A DNA stretch of 64,000 nucleotides from contig NC_059408.1 of assembly GCF_905220565.1 (NCBI RefSeq), positions 11,408,508-11,472,507 on the forward strand, in the 5' to 3' direction. Position 1 is the stretch's first letter. Every line of letters begins with the position of its first letter. Below are positions 21,926-32,236 of this stretch, piece after piece. Source of the stretch: Melitaea cinxia (Eukaryota > Arthropoda > Insecta > Lepidoptera > Nymphalidae). The notes beneath the pieces are model-generated. The model was not told the DNA's origin. It ran no database searches and saw nothing but the letters and a program-made list of their open reading frames with translations. The translations under genes were made by a program, and so were the position numbers.

Positions 21926-22300
21926 TGACGACACGTCGGCGCGACGGTCACAGCACTGGTTTGTAGCTGGTGCGCTGGCAGTTGCGGGTTCGAGCCCCGC
22001 ACATGACAAATATTTGTTTTGGTTATACAGATGTTTTCCGTGATCTGGATGTTAGTGCAGTCCTTATGAGTCTCCCCACCGTGCCTCGGAGAGCACGTTA
22101 AGCCGTCGGTCGCGGATGTTATCATGTACAACTAATAGCGATCATTACAATGTAGAACTGATAGCGATTCACTTATAGTAGGGAATATAACCGACAACTC
22201 ACATTGGAGCAGCGTGGTAGATTCTCTCTCTGATCCTTCTCCGACATGGGGATAGAGGCATATGCCCCAGCAGTAGGATATAACAGGCTGAAGCGATAGC
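21926..22300 (+). repeat. tRNA-derived SINE (family A), near full length
   Basis: The head has GTCGGCGCGACGGTCACAGC and a B-box GGTTCGAGCCC. The body has CTCGGAGAGCACGTTAAGCC and TTGGAGCAGCGTGGTAGATT, and the tail has CCCAGCAGTAGGATATAACA and GGCTGAAGC. It has the same order and orientation as the 5488 copy, with a short internal duplication near 22125-22165. Confidence 0.75.
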
Positions 22301-22538
22301 GGTAGCGAAGTGTTCCTTTATATTATAAAATAGAATTCTGACACGTACCTATATTTTGTGGCCGTGTGTATTCTACAACTATTAAAATAGGAAGAAGGGT
22401 TAATTTATTTTTTAGATAATTTTAAAGCTGCTATCCCAGCCTTCGCTGGCATAGTGATAATAGCAACTGGCTGAAGCGCAAGTAGTCGCAGATTCGGTTA
22501 CTGCAGTGCAGTTGCAGTGCTAATATTTGTATAGGTCA

Positions 22539-22766
22539 TGTTTGCGATGGATTCAGCAAAACAAAATTAGTAATAATAAAGACTTTATTGCGTATTAAAC
22601 AGACAATAAATTTAAAATGAGTAAGTAACGTGCGTCGAGTCTCGCGCTCAAAGTTCGACTCCGCGGGGGCCCGGAGGGGGAAAGAAGGACACGGTGGGGC
22701 GCGGTGAAGGCGGCGGCGGCGCAGGCCGGTCGCCGTGACGTCATCGCGCTTGCTTGTGCGCGTACA
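22539..22766 (-). repeat. BEL/Pao 3' LTR
   Basis: This is the 3' LTR of the minus-strand element. In element sense its first part is GC- and CpG-rich (GCGCGGTG, CGGCGGCGG), while the part toward its end is AT-rich and contains AATAAAG-like signals when read on the plus strand. Confidence 0.95.
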
Positions 22767-22780
22767 TACTGCCCCCGTTG
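22767..22780 (-). other. BEL/Pao polypurine tract
   Basis: The minus strand reads CAACGGGGGCAGTA immediately before the 3' LTR. The G-rich core fits a BEL-type plus-strand primer. Confidence 0.7.
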
Positions 22781-22819
22781 AAAGACGTTTTCAAACTATT
22801 CTTCTCTCGCTTTCTCTAG

Positions 22820-25800
22820 TTAGGCATCCAGAGATGTTGGAAGAAGGCATATTTTATTGAATGCTCTCCTCGTGGTTCCTTTTGCTGTGAAGATATCTGC
22901 TACTCTGTTTATGCCATCTGGACCAGGGTACAATCGAGTAATGCGCCCAAGGCGCCATCGTAGTGGAGGTAATTGGTCTTCTTTCAGGACAACCATGTCG
23001 CCGATTTGAAGGTCACGCTGCCGAGTTCGCCATTTCGTTCTTTGCTGGAGCTCAGCGATGAACTCCCTGCGCCAACGCTCCCAAAAGTGTTGTCTCAGCT
23101 GCTCAATAAACTCATATCTGTTAGGCCTTTTAGTGGTGACAGGCAGTGACGGCACCGACATCAGAGGTCGCCCAATCAAAAAGTGTCCTGGAGTCAATGG
23201 ATATAGATCAGTGGGGTCTGACGAAAGAGGAGATAGCGGGCGGGAATTAAGGATTGCTTCTATTTGGGTAAAAAGCGTCGCTAGTTCCTCAAACGTCAGA
23301 GAAGCATTGCTTGCTACACGTTTTAAATGGCTCTTTGCTGACTTAATACCAGCCTCCCAGATTCCTCCGAAATGAGGCGCGTATGCGCGACTGAATACAA
23401 ACTTAATCTTTTCAGCGCCTGCGTAATCGGACACGGACTGACGGCTGGCTTTAAGAACCCTACCTAATTCATTCTTTGCACCCACAAAATTAGTACCATT
23501 ATCGCAGTAAATTACTTGAGATCTGCTCCGTCGAGACACAAACCTGCGTAGGCAAAGAAGAAAAGCATCGCTAGACATTGAGCTCACCGTCTCTAAGTGC
23601 AGAGCCTTTGTTTGAAGACAAACAAACAGTGCAAGGAAACATTTGGTTATATTACTGCCACGACCCTTTTTGCTAGCAATTAAAAAAGGCCCAGCGAAAT
23701 CAATTCCGCAAGTATCAAAAGCGAAGCTTGAGGATACTCTTACAGACGGTAAAGTACCCATTATAGGTTTTATCACTTGACCACGCATACGCGCACAAAC
23801 AATGCACTTTCTCGTTACGCTGCGAGCTAAGTTTCTGCCCCCGATAAGCCAAAACTCTTCGCGTACCGCAGCTAGTAATAACTGTGGACCAGCATGAAGT
23901 AAACGAAAGTGTTCATGCCTCATGAGTATTTTAGAAAAATGATGTTTGCCGTCTAATAAAATAGGATGCTTTTTATTAAAATCAAATTTTGAATTTTGCA
24001 ACCTACCACCCACTCGGAGAATTCCTAACGTATCTATAAATGGATCTAAAGGCAGTAATTTAGACTTAAGAGGCAAACTTCTATCTTTAGCAATAGTATA
24101 AAGTTCATTAGCAAACGATTCTAACTGAGCTTGCTTAACTAACAACATTAACGAGTTCTCCAGTTCCTCAGGTTCAATTACATCATTACTTACAGCATTT
24201 TTACGACATTTATTTATAAATCTTAAGACATAAGCTACGATCCTCTTTAATTTATCATATCGAGAATATTTTTCGAATTTTACAAGTGAACAGTTATTAA
24301 TTTTAGTGTCCACTTTCGTACATGTAAATACTTTTAACTCTGGTAAATTATTAGTTGCAAAGGACCCTTGTATAGGCCACTCAGATTCTTCCTTCGCTAA
24401 GAAGGAAGGACCTCGCCACCACAAAGTAGAATCCTGAAGCTGCTGCGGGTCAATCCCTCTGGAGACTAAATCAGCAGGATTCTGATCTGTTGGTACGTGC
24501 ATCCATGCGAATTCCTTAGTAAGATCGTTTATTTCGATTACCCTGTTTAAAACAAAGGTTTTTAAATTTCGGGATTGAGTGTTTAACCAACCTAGCACAA
24601 TCGTAGAATCGGTCCATATTTTTTTGTTGCTAATATTACAAGTAAGTGATTTTATAACCTTGGCACACAATCGTGCCCCTAGCAACGCACCACATAGCTC
24701 AAGGCGTGGTATCGTCAACGTTTTTAATGGCGCCACTCGTGCTTTAGCGCATAACAGCTGTACATTAACGTGCCCTTCTCTATCTACGGTTCGTAAGTAC
24801 ACAGTGGCCCCATATGCGTGCTGAGATGCGTCCACAAAGCAATGCAGATCAATGTCACAATTAGTATATTTTAACACATGCCTAGGTATTACTATTGATG
24901 ACAATTGAGCCAAATTTTGAATAAAAGAAGTCCATTTACTAGCTTCGTCACTAGGAAGAGGCTGATCCCAATCGACTTTATTACTCCACAATTGTTGAAG
25001 AAAGATTTTTGACTTTATAATGCTTGCAGATAATAAACCCAACGGATCAAAAATCTTGCAGGTCATGGAAGTAACTGTCCTTTTCGTGATAACATTGTCA
25101 ACCGGTATATCTGTAGAAAAGAAAAGCGTGTCCGATTTGGGTGACCAGTTAAGACCTAGGACGCTAGATTGTTTGTTCCAGTCACGAACCTCACACACAT
25201 CAGTTTGATTTTCAAATAATTCAGAGCAGTTTGTGCGAAATTTGCGCAAAGGAAAACATGCAGACTCTAAAGTTTGAGTGACACCGTTGTATATTTTTCT
25301 GAGCTCATCGACACTATTTGAACCTGTACTCAGATCGTCCATGTAAAAATCGCGTTTAATTACATTAGCAACAGTTTCATCATTGCATTCCTGAGACAAT
25401 TGCAAGAGACATCTAGTGGCCAAATGAGGAGCAGAAGCCATACCGTAAGTGACAGTGTTTAATTTTAATATTTTGAGAGGCTGTTCCTCATCTTCGCGCC
25501 ACAAGATAAGCTGTAAATGACGTTGAGAGTTATCTATTTCTATCTGCCGATACATTTTTTCAATGTCCCCAGTTAATACAAATTTATGTATACGAAAACG
25601 CAATAAAATTTCAAATAAATCGCTCTGAACTACAGGCCCTACCAATTGGATATCATTTAGTGACTTTCCAGAAGATGATTTAGCAGACGCATCGAACACG
25701 ACTCTCACTTTTGTAGTTTCTTTCTCCTCGCGTACTACCGCATGGTGAGGTAAATAAAAACCAAATGAAGGTCGATCAACCTCTGATAAATGTCCCAATT

Positions 25801-27925
25801 CCTGATATTCTTTAATAAAATCAACGTATTTTTGTTTAAACTTTAAATTTTTATTTAATTTCTTCTCAAGATTCAAGAATCTTCCGCGTGCACTGTAAAA
25901 TGACTCACCCAAAGAATCTTCAGGTGATTCTTTAAACGGCATTTTAACTGAAAATCTACCATTACTTAACCTTGAAGTGTTATTTACAAAATGAGTTTCA
26001 CATAATTGCTCTTCTACAGAGAATAAATTTTCTTTGGTCGTAGGTAACTCTTCTACTTCCCAGAATCTTTTCATACTTTCATAAATATCTAATTGATTAA
26101 AATTACACATAAAATTATCATTACAAGTACTTTTACCTACTGGGCCAGACACAAGCCACCCCAGTTTCGAATCTAGCAACGTAGGCTTGTCTTGACCTAA
26201 CTTGATCTGTTGTGTACCTATAATATCCCAAAAGACATCTGCGCCTATAAGTATGTCAATATCAGCTGGTTGATAAAATGCAGGGTCGGCCAGCTCGATG
26301 TTTAATGGTAAGTTCAAGTTCTGCAATTCAATTTTGTTATTAGGCACACTACCGATAATCCTAGGTACAATGAGGCATGTCAACTTAGCCGTAAAAGAAG
26401 ATACTCTAGAATTTAATTGTACACAGCAGCGCTCAGATATATCAAAACCGATATTATTTATACCCGATACGTTTACAGGTTTCACTCGATTTACAGATAA
26501 ACCCATTTTATTTTTGAAATTAGTAGTCATGAAGCAGGATTGACTCCCAGTATCTAATAATATTCGAGCCCTTTGACAGCTATTGTTCTGTGGATTAACT
26601 ATATCTACAAGAGCGGTACACAGTAGTACTTCTTTTGCGCTAGATATTGCCAAAGAGACGGGTGCAGCCTTCAAAACCTCTGCAATTTCTTTATGGAGTA
26701 AACTGTTATGTTTCCCCTTGCATGACCTACAACAACCCTTTAAACGGCACCTGTGCGCATTGTGCCCTTCGCGGAGACAGTTTGAACATAATTTTAATTT
26801 ATTTACCTCACTCTGTCTGTCCTCCAAACTCATGTCTAAAAAGACGGGACACAAATACACACGGTGGTCCTCCTTACATATACTACATACAATCCGTTTT
26901 GACACTTCCGTATTAGCAGCAACTAATGATTTAGAAGATTGTTGTGACTTATAATTAGACTTGTAGTCATGGGTGTGTTTATCCGAGCGGGTACCTTGAG
27001 TGGTTTCTAACACATCCGCACGATTACGAAGAAAAGTCTTAAATTCAAGTAACGTAGGTAAATCGGAGAGGTTACCCTTGTATTCCTCCCATTTTCTATT
27101 TGTATTAATATCTAATTTAGATGACATCATAAATATAACCAAAACGTCCCATTGCTCAGTAGGTAAGCCTAACGTTCCGAGTGCTCTTAAATTTTTAGAT
27201 ACTTGATCAATAAGATAACGCAAAGCCTTGTAAGACTCTCGCGTTATAGGTTCGATGTTGAACAATGCCTTTAGATGATTGTTTATTAAAATATTTTTAT
27301 TATTATACCTTTCACATAATAAATCCCACGCAACCCTGTAATTCGCAGAGGTAAATTCTATGGATTTTATAACAACAGTAGCACTGCCTTCTAAAGCAGA
27401 CCTCAAGTAATGGAATTTGTTTATCGTAGGTATAGTATCATTAGAATTAATTAACGAGTCGAACGTATCTCTAAATTCCAGCCATTTTAAGTAGTTCCCG
27501 TCAAAATTCGGGAGTTTAATCGTGGGCAATTTGATTGTATTAAGAGCATGAGAACAAGTGGCCGATGGCTTGGAATTTACAGAACCCTCGGCTCGATCCC
27601 TGCCTTGAGAAATCGAATCGATTATTTCCTGGGCAGTCGATATCAAAGAATAAAATTGAGATTCTATGAAGTCTCTTTCTCTAATTTGTTCATCCTGATC
27701 GGTACTTAAAAGTTCAATTTGATCTTGCAATTCATCAAAACTAGTAAACAACTCTTGGAATTTAGTTAATCTCAATGAAATTTCTTTTACTTGAGCACCA
27801 GTTAAATCTGCAGGTTTAATTTGATTTAAAACCGTTATATATTCTCTAAATTTAGTTAAACGACCTTTAATCGTACTGCGTTTCTTTAAAAGTTCTTTCA
27901 AACCACTCATTTCAGTTTCCGGCAT
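22820..27925 (-). CDS. BEL/Pao Gag-Pol polyprotein
   Basis: One uninterrupted frame encodes 1701 aa from the ATG at 27925; a TTG four codons upstream is not needed. Domains in order: coiled N-terminus; DUF1759-type Gag region with LPNFDGNYLKWLEFRDTFDS (about residues 135-215); cysteine/histidine zinc knuckles (about 340-410); DUF1758-type aspartic protease with LLDTGSQ (about 456); reverse transcriptase with DIEKMYRQI and YMDD (about 860); RNase H starting FVDASQHAYGA; integrase with an HHCC finger and a DDE core (CGIDFAG, YCDNGTNF near 1474, and the E in GGIWEAG); and a C-terminal DUF5641 module (HFWERWRREF). Catalytic residues are present and the length is normal for the family. It could be active. 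Confidence 0.96.
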   Translation of the reverse strand: MPETEMSGLKELLKKRSTIKGRLTKFREYITVLNQIKPADLTGAQVKEISLRLTKFQELFTSFDELQDQIELLSTDQDEQIRERDFIESQFYSLISTAQEIIDSISQGRDRAEGSVNSKPSATCSHALNTIKLPTIKLPNFDGNYLKWLEFRDTFDSLINSNDTIPTINKFHYLRSALEGSATVVIKSIEFTSANYRVAWDLLCERYNNKNILINNHLKALFNIEPITRESYKALRYLIDQVSKNLRALGTLGLPTEQWDVLVIFMMSSKLDINTNRKWEEYKGNLSDLPTLLEFKTFLRNRADVLETTQGTRSDKHTHDYKSNYKSQQSSKSLVAANTEVSKRIVCSICKEDHRVYLCPVFLDMSLEDRQSEVNKLKLCSNCLREGHNAHRCRLKGCCRSCKGKHNSLLHKEIAEVLKAAPVSLAISSAKEVLLCTALVDIVNPQNNSCQRARILLDTGSQSCFMTTNFKNKMGLSVNRVKPVNVSGINNIGFDISERCCVQLNSRVSSFTAKLTCLIVPRIIGSVPNNKIELQNLNLPLNIELADPAFYQPADIDILIGADVFWDIIGTQQIKLGQDKPTLLDSKLGWLVSGPVGKSTCNDNFMCNFNQLDIYESMKRFWEVEELPTTKENLFSVEEQLCETHFVNNTSRLSNGRFSVKMPFKESPEDSLGESFYSARGRFLNLEKKLNKNLKFKQKYVDFIKEYQELGHLSEVDRPSFGFYLPHHAVVREEKETTKVRVVFDASAKSSSGKSLNDIQLVGPVVQSDLFEILLRFRIHKFVLTGDIEKMYRQIEIDNSQRHLQLILWREDEEQPLKILKLNTVTYGMASAPHLATRCLLQLSQECNDETVANVIKRDFYMDDLSTGSNSVDELRKIYNGVTQTLESACFPLRKFRTNCSELFENQTDVCEVRDWNKQSSVLGLNWSPKSDTLFFSTDIPVDNVITKRTVTSMTCKIFDPLGLLSASIIKSKIFLQQLWSNKVDWDQPLPSDEASKWTSFIQNLAQLSSIVIPRHVLKYTNCDIDLHCFVDASQHAYGATVYLRTVDREGHVNVQLLCAKARVAPLKTLTIPRLELCGALLGARLCAKVIKSLTCNISNKKIWTDSTIVLGWLNTQSRNLKTFVLNRVIEINDLTKEFAWMHVPTDQNPADLVSRGIDPQQLQDSTLWWRGPSFLAKEESEWPIQGSFATNNLPELKVFTCTKVDTKINNCSLVKFEKYSRYDKLKRIVAYVLRFINKCRKNAVSNDVIEPEELENSLMLLVKQAQLESFANELYTIAKDRSLPLKSKLLPLDPFIDTLGILRVGGRLQNSKFDFNKKHPILLDGKHHFSKILMRHEHFRLLHAGPQLLLAAVREEFWLIGGRNLARSVTRKCIVCARMRGQVIKPIMGTLPSVRVSSSFAFDTCGIDFAGPFLIASKKGRGSNITKCFLALFVCLQTKALHLETVSSMSSDAFLLCLRRFVSRRSRSQVIYCDNGTNFVGAKNELGRVLKASRQSVSDYAGAEKIKFVFSRAYAPHFGGIWEAGIKSAKSHLKRVASNASLTFEELATLFTQIEAILNSRPLSPLSSDPTDLYPLTPGHFLIGRPLMSVPSLPVTTKRPNRYEFIEQLRQHFWERWRREFIAELQQRTKWRTRQRDLQIGDMVVLKEDQLPPLRWRLGRITRLYPGPDGINRVADIFTAKGTTRRAFNKICLLPTSLDA

Positions 27926-28790
27926 TGTATAGAACAAAGAATGAATTAAATAAAGTAAAAATGTTCACTCAAACCAGTTATTGCAGTAGCCCGCCGCAGC
28001 AGTTCCAATTCCGCCAGCGCTGATCACGCTAAATACACCCCGAGTAGGTGGTAGGTACTCGCTTCGAAGTCCCTGGAATGTTCGGCAAAATACGTTAATA
28101 ATGCGGAACAAAGAAATAATTATTTTTTAAAAAGCGGGTAGAAAATAATCTGAATTTTGTTGCATACGACAATTAATTTTTAATGATAAAATCTAATTTA
28201 AAACGCATTAATTTAAGCAATCGGTAATTAATTAAGCACAAAAATAGCAAACGCAGATAAGTAGTCAGCCTTATTGTTCATGCAAGCAATAAAAGACTTT
28301 TAGTTTTAAGTATAAATTAATAGTAGTAATATAAGCTAAGAATTATTATTTTATTTAAAATGCAAAATTATTCAGTACATTAATATTAGTTCAATAACAA
28401 CGATTTATTGTTTAAAAATATTTAGCTTACGAGTCGAAAGAAAAAGAATAGTATATGAGCGCAAGCGTCAGCGTATATACACTTTGTAAAAGCTTTAGCT
28501 AAAAGGCGGAGAAAGTACGCATAAAGCAAGATACTTCAATAATATGCCTAAGGAAATAGCCACGCTTCTTACACAAAAGAAAAAAAAGGAAAACGGAATT
28601 TAAAGTAAGGAAAAATAGGAACGGATCACTTCCCTCAGGTTGACCTCCGGAATCGTGCACGAAATAGTCCGCCAGGCCCTGTTGCGAAGCAGCTGATGTC
28701 CGTTGTAGTCCCTTTACTTGACCGTTAGCACTAAGTATGTCCTTATGACCTCTTGTAATGACCTTGTAGACTGCTGTAGGCTGTAGTAAG
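27926..28790 (-). other. BEL/Pao 5' leader
   Basis: About 860 bases lie between PBS and Gag-Pol ATG with no long frame. This is a long leader for the family. Packaging or translation signals may lie here; none is recognised. Confidence 0.6.
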
Positions 28791-28807
28791 TCCTGTCACG
28801 GTCGCCA
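28791..28807 (-). other. BEL/Pao primer binding site (tRNA-Arg type)
   Basis: The plus strand reads TCCTGTCACGGTCGCCA, matching the 3' end of insect tRNA-Arg(UCG/CCG) including CCA. Three bases separate it from the 5' LTR. Confidence 0.8.
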
Positions 28808-28810
28808 CTT

Positions 28811-29038
28811 TGTTTGCGATGGATTCAGCAAAACAAAATTAGTAATAATAAAGACTTTATTGCGTATTAAACAGACAATAAATTTAAAATGAGTAAGTAA
28901 CGTGCGTCGAGTCTCGCGCTCAAAGTTCGACTCCGCGGGGGCCCGGAGGGGGAAAGAAGGACACGGTGGGGCGCGGTGAAGGCGGCGGCGGCGCAGGCCG
29001 GTCGCCGTGACGTCATCGCGCTTGCTTGTGCGCGTACA
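28811..29038 (-). repeat. BEL/Pao 5' LTR
   Basis: It is identical to the 3' LTR over 228 bp. The right target duplication GGTCA follows at 29039-29043. Confidence 0.95.
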
Positions 29039-29043
29039 GGTCA

Positions 29044-29624
29044 TAAATATATTTGTGACCTATACAATACTGGAAGTTGGATTTGCGTCATACTGGGGGC
29101 CGTTGAGAATTGTTTATTTATTAATTATGACATAAAACCTAAGAAAAAATCTTAGGTTTTAAAGCAATCGCGAAATGACTTAAAGAACTAACTAAAATAT
29201 TTACTAAGATGTACCAAACTTAATGCACGAAAAACCAAAAAACGTTAAGGTACTCTTATATAAACATCGTTAGTCAAGTAGGTATGGCTATCCATATATG
29301 TAGGTACGAGTATATATTTTTATTGGATTAGTTTTTAAATTAGTAACTAGTATTTAAGTAATTGCTTGCGTTGCTTAAAATCTAACTACTGCTAGTTTTT
29401 ACATTTCCGTGAGGTCAAACATAATATGTAGTTTCTTTATTAACATTTTTTTTGTACGTATTAAATATTTTTATGTTAAATGTAGTTATTTCAAATATCA
29501 TAAATCTATAAATTATGCGACTTAATGTATTTTATGACATTTCTAATATTTTTTTATAAGTCTTATGGTCAAATCCATGATAGGCATCTAGCAGCTGTGA
29601 CGGAAGGTAAGTCAACATCAATGT
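29044..29624. other. AT-rich non-coding stretch
   Basis: I see no gene or repeat, apart from a short inverted pair around 29133-29160 (ACCTAAGA/TCTTAGGT) forming a small hairpin. Confidence 0.4.
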
Positions 29625-29850
29625 AACGCGTCGCGTACCGTGAAATCTGTCGCGGAATCGAAAAGCCGTTGCGGATTTTTGAATACAGCACTAGCTTAAA
29701 TCAATGAGCATGTGTTTGTAATGCTGACACCCGTTTAGCGTAACGAATCAGCGAAGAAAGCCCGTACAAATCCCTAAGAAATAACCGAAAAACCGAAATT
29801 TTTCTGCGATTCGACACAGTTCTCCGATTTCACGGTACCCTATTACTGTA
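29625..29850. mobile_element. candidate small inverted-repeat element
   Basis: GTACCGTGAAATC near 29635-29647 recurs as its reverse complement GATTTCACGGTAC near 29828-29840. A weaker inverted match, around CGGAATCG and CGATTCGACA, lies further in. The segment is more CpG-rich than its surroundings. A MITE is possible; no target duplication was established. Confidence 0.35.
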
Positions 29851-29993
29851 TCCTGCAGGACTTAGCTATATCAGAAAACTACTTTTGTGAGCGACTCTGA
29901 CGTGATCTAAGGTGTCGCTGACTTTTGTGCGCCGATATCGCGGGATCGGAACGAATTGCGTTTAGAAATATCACCGATTTATCATTCTTAAAC

Positions 29994-30029
29994 GTTCGGC
30001 CGCCTCGTATTAATACGAGGCGGCCGAAC
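29994..30029. repeat. perfect 36-bp palindrome
   Basis: GTTCGGCCGCCTCGTATT is followed immediately by its exact reverse complement with no loop. Flanking bases do not extend the symmetry. It is GC-rich in AT-rich surroundings. No function is assigned. Confidence 0.9.
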
Positions 30030-30726
30030 ATATAATAATACCCTTTAAATGGACATCCAGAACTTTTGTAGAATGTCACGTATCTTATATTATTTCTTGA
30101 CACGTAATATCGATATGTATTATATTTTTACACTGTCCTATGCGTTATGTCCTGAATGAATATGTTTTCTTAGAAAATTCAGAACAATTGAAAGCACGCA
30201 ATCAGTTTTGTGCTGTCAATTGTTTTTCTACCAAAAATACTACGTTTGTTATGATGACGTAGATTTCATCTAAAGAAAAGCAGTTTTGTTAGCTGTGTGA
30301 TTAAGTGATTTCGCATTCTTATCAAGATTGAGCTCGTTTCATATGTCTTGAAACACTAAGGGTTTAGATCTTTTTTTAAAACCGACAAAAGTTTAATCCT
30401 TGCATTCACCACACGTTTACTCCACCATGCTACTTCAATCGTTCTGTGAATATATAATTAAACTATTTTTGTTGAGCTATTATTAATTGTTTCACACACT
30501 AGTGTACGAGCTTTTAAGATAAAAATGACGTCAAGGAATGTAATATATAAAAAAACAAAAGTGATTTGTTAATTTAACACTTCATTATTTTTTATTTTAT
30601 AAACAGCAAAATAATTAGCTTGAAAGTGTAGAATTCTTCTGTTTAATCTTAATGTTTTATGTGGGCTTTCTTATGTAACAGATACGTATAATATATAATA
30701 TGGTATAGCAATATTTATAAAGTAAA
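30030..30726. other. AT-rich non-coding stretch
   Basis: No gene or known repeat is visible. Confidence 0.4.
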
Positions 30727-30950
30727 CTAGCTGACCCCGCAAACGTTGTTTTGCCATATATGTTATTAACCTCCTTAAACCCATATAACTTAGGGGTATG
30801 AAAAATGATGAGAAATGATGTTGGCCGATTCTCAGACCTACCCGATATGCACACAAAATTTCAGAAAATCGGTCTAGACGTTTCGAAGGACTATTTTAAC
30901 TAACGGTGTGACACGAGAATTTTATATATAAGAAGATATAGGTATGAACT
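30727..30950 (+). repeat. lepidopteran interspersed repeat (CTAGCTGACCCCGCAAACG type)
   Basis: It starts CTAGCTGACCCCGCAAACGT and ends GACACGAGAATTTTATATAT, with AAAATTTCAGAAAATCGGTC inside. This arrangement is familiar from lepidopteran repeats. It is related in layout to the elements at 4748 and 54000. Short frames inside are incidental. Confidence 0.6.
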
Positions 30951-31460
30951 ACATGTAATATGTGTTTCTCTTTGTGATACGTTTTAGACGACTGATTTAT
31001 TTAATTAGTCAAGCGCTGTCAGTGTTAGCATAATGAACACAATTGGCAAAGACGAACGAATAAAGTAAGATAAAGAATAGCGCTATAAATAAAAACTACG
31101 GGCCTCCTTTAGCGGTGAATCAGGCTCTAAGAGTTTTCTGCAATTGTTTATGCTTTACGGGTAATTTATCATTCATGTGTGTAATACTTTAATGTAACTT
31201 ATGAAAAATGCTCTCGCAACACGCGAGTTAGTTGACGTTTATCGTAATGAATGGTGAGATTTATTGAATTTTTTTAATATATAAAAAAATCATGAAATTT
31301 TTATTTGAATCATAGGACGAACACGGCGTAACATCTTTAAAATAGTATGAATAGTCTTATGGTTTTAAACGATTTTTTGCTAAGGAGAAGATGATGATGA
31401 AAGTAACATAATAACTTGTAACTCTTTATAAATAAATAAATAAATATTTACACAATACAC
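30951..31460. other. AT-rich non-coding stretch
   Basis: Nothing is recognised except an AATAAATAAATA tract near 31428-31448, directly before the LINE fragment. Confidence 0.4.
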
Positions 31461-31996
31461 ACACCGGAACAGCTTCTTACTCTCTACCAAGCACAAGTTC
31501 GATCGTGTATGGAGTACTGCAGCCACTTATGGGATGGCTCTGCCAAGTACCAGCTCGCTGCTTTGGATTCTGTGGATCGACGCGCCAGAAGACTCATCGG
31601 TGACAATTCGCTGGTTCGCTCTAGACTTCAAAGTCTCGAACATCGGCGCAAGGTTGCCTGTTTGTCGGTATTTTACAGGTTATATTTCGGAGAGTGTGCT
31701 CTAGAACTATACAATTTGGTTCCACCATCACCTTTCTACCACCGAACCGCAAGGCATTGCATGAATCTGCACCGCTATGTGGTTGAAATCCCGCGATCTC
31801 GCACTAAACGATTTGCTTCCTCGTTCCTAATACGCACCGCAAAAATTTGGAATGCCCTTCCGGCTTCCGTTTTTCCAACGAACTATAACTTGGGTATCTT
31901 TAAATCAAGAGTGAATAGGCATCTTCTAGGCAGGCGCGCACCACCTTAGGCTGCATCTTCACTTGACTTCGGGTGAGATCGCGATCAAGCGCTAGT
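31461..31996 (+). pseudogene. 5'-truncated jockey/CR1-type LINE, reverse transcriptase C-terminus and 3' end
   Basis: An open frame at 31461-31949 reads as the C-terminal end of a LINE ORF2 well known from Lepidoptera: TPEQLLTLYQAQVRSCMEYC, LDSVDRRARRLIGD, RTKRFASSFLIRTAKIWNALP and FKSRVNRHLLG. Palm and endonuclease domains are absent. The fragment starts abruptly beside an AATA-rich tract, as 5'-truncated insertions do. Its 3' UTR (CTTCGGGTGAGATCGCGATC, AAGCGCTAG) ends in an A-rich tail at 31999-32019. The frame is intact but incomplete, so it is a relic. Confidence 0.9.
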
Positions 31997-32019
31997 CTAT
32001 ATAAAAAAAAACAAAAAAA

Positions 32020-32236
32020 CGGTCGTCTGTTCCTAAAGTAACCAATTTAATGCTTGTGTTATAGGTAACAGCCAACTGGTATATAGCTACATTTTTTTCG
32101 ATAAACATACTTATAAATAATACATATATAAATATATAAATAAATATTTATATTACACCCAGACTCGGGGTGGGAATTAAACCCACAACCCTCGGAGCAG
32201 AAAGCAGGGTCACTACAAACTGCGCCAACGGGCTAG
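32020..32236 (-). repeat. tRNA-derived SINE (family B)
   Basis: The minus strand starts CTAGCCCGTTGGCGCAGTTT with a tRNA-like A box, followed by a B-box-like GGTTTAATTCCC. An AT-rich middle is followed by GAACAGACGACCG at the 3' end. Copies lie at 38062 and 48099. It abuts the A-rich tail of the LINE at 31461 tail-to-tail. Confidence 0.75.

Larger units (their letters stand above)
22539..29038 (-). mobile_element. complete BEL/Pao LTR retrotransposon
   Basis: Identical 228-bp LTRs (22539-22766 and 28811-29038), bounded by TG...CA, flank a leader, one intact Gag-Pol frame and a PPT. The target duplication is GGTCA (22534-22538 and 29039-29043), the 5-bp size known for BEL/Pao. I found no difference between the LTRs when reading them base by base, so the insertion is very recent. 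Protein domains and the PBS are described in separate entries. It carries no env. Confidence 0.96.
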
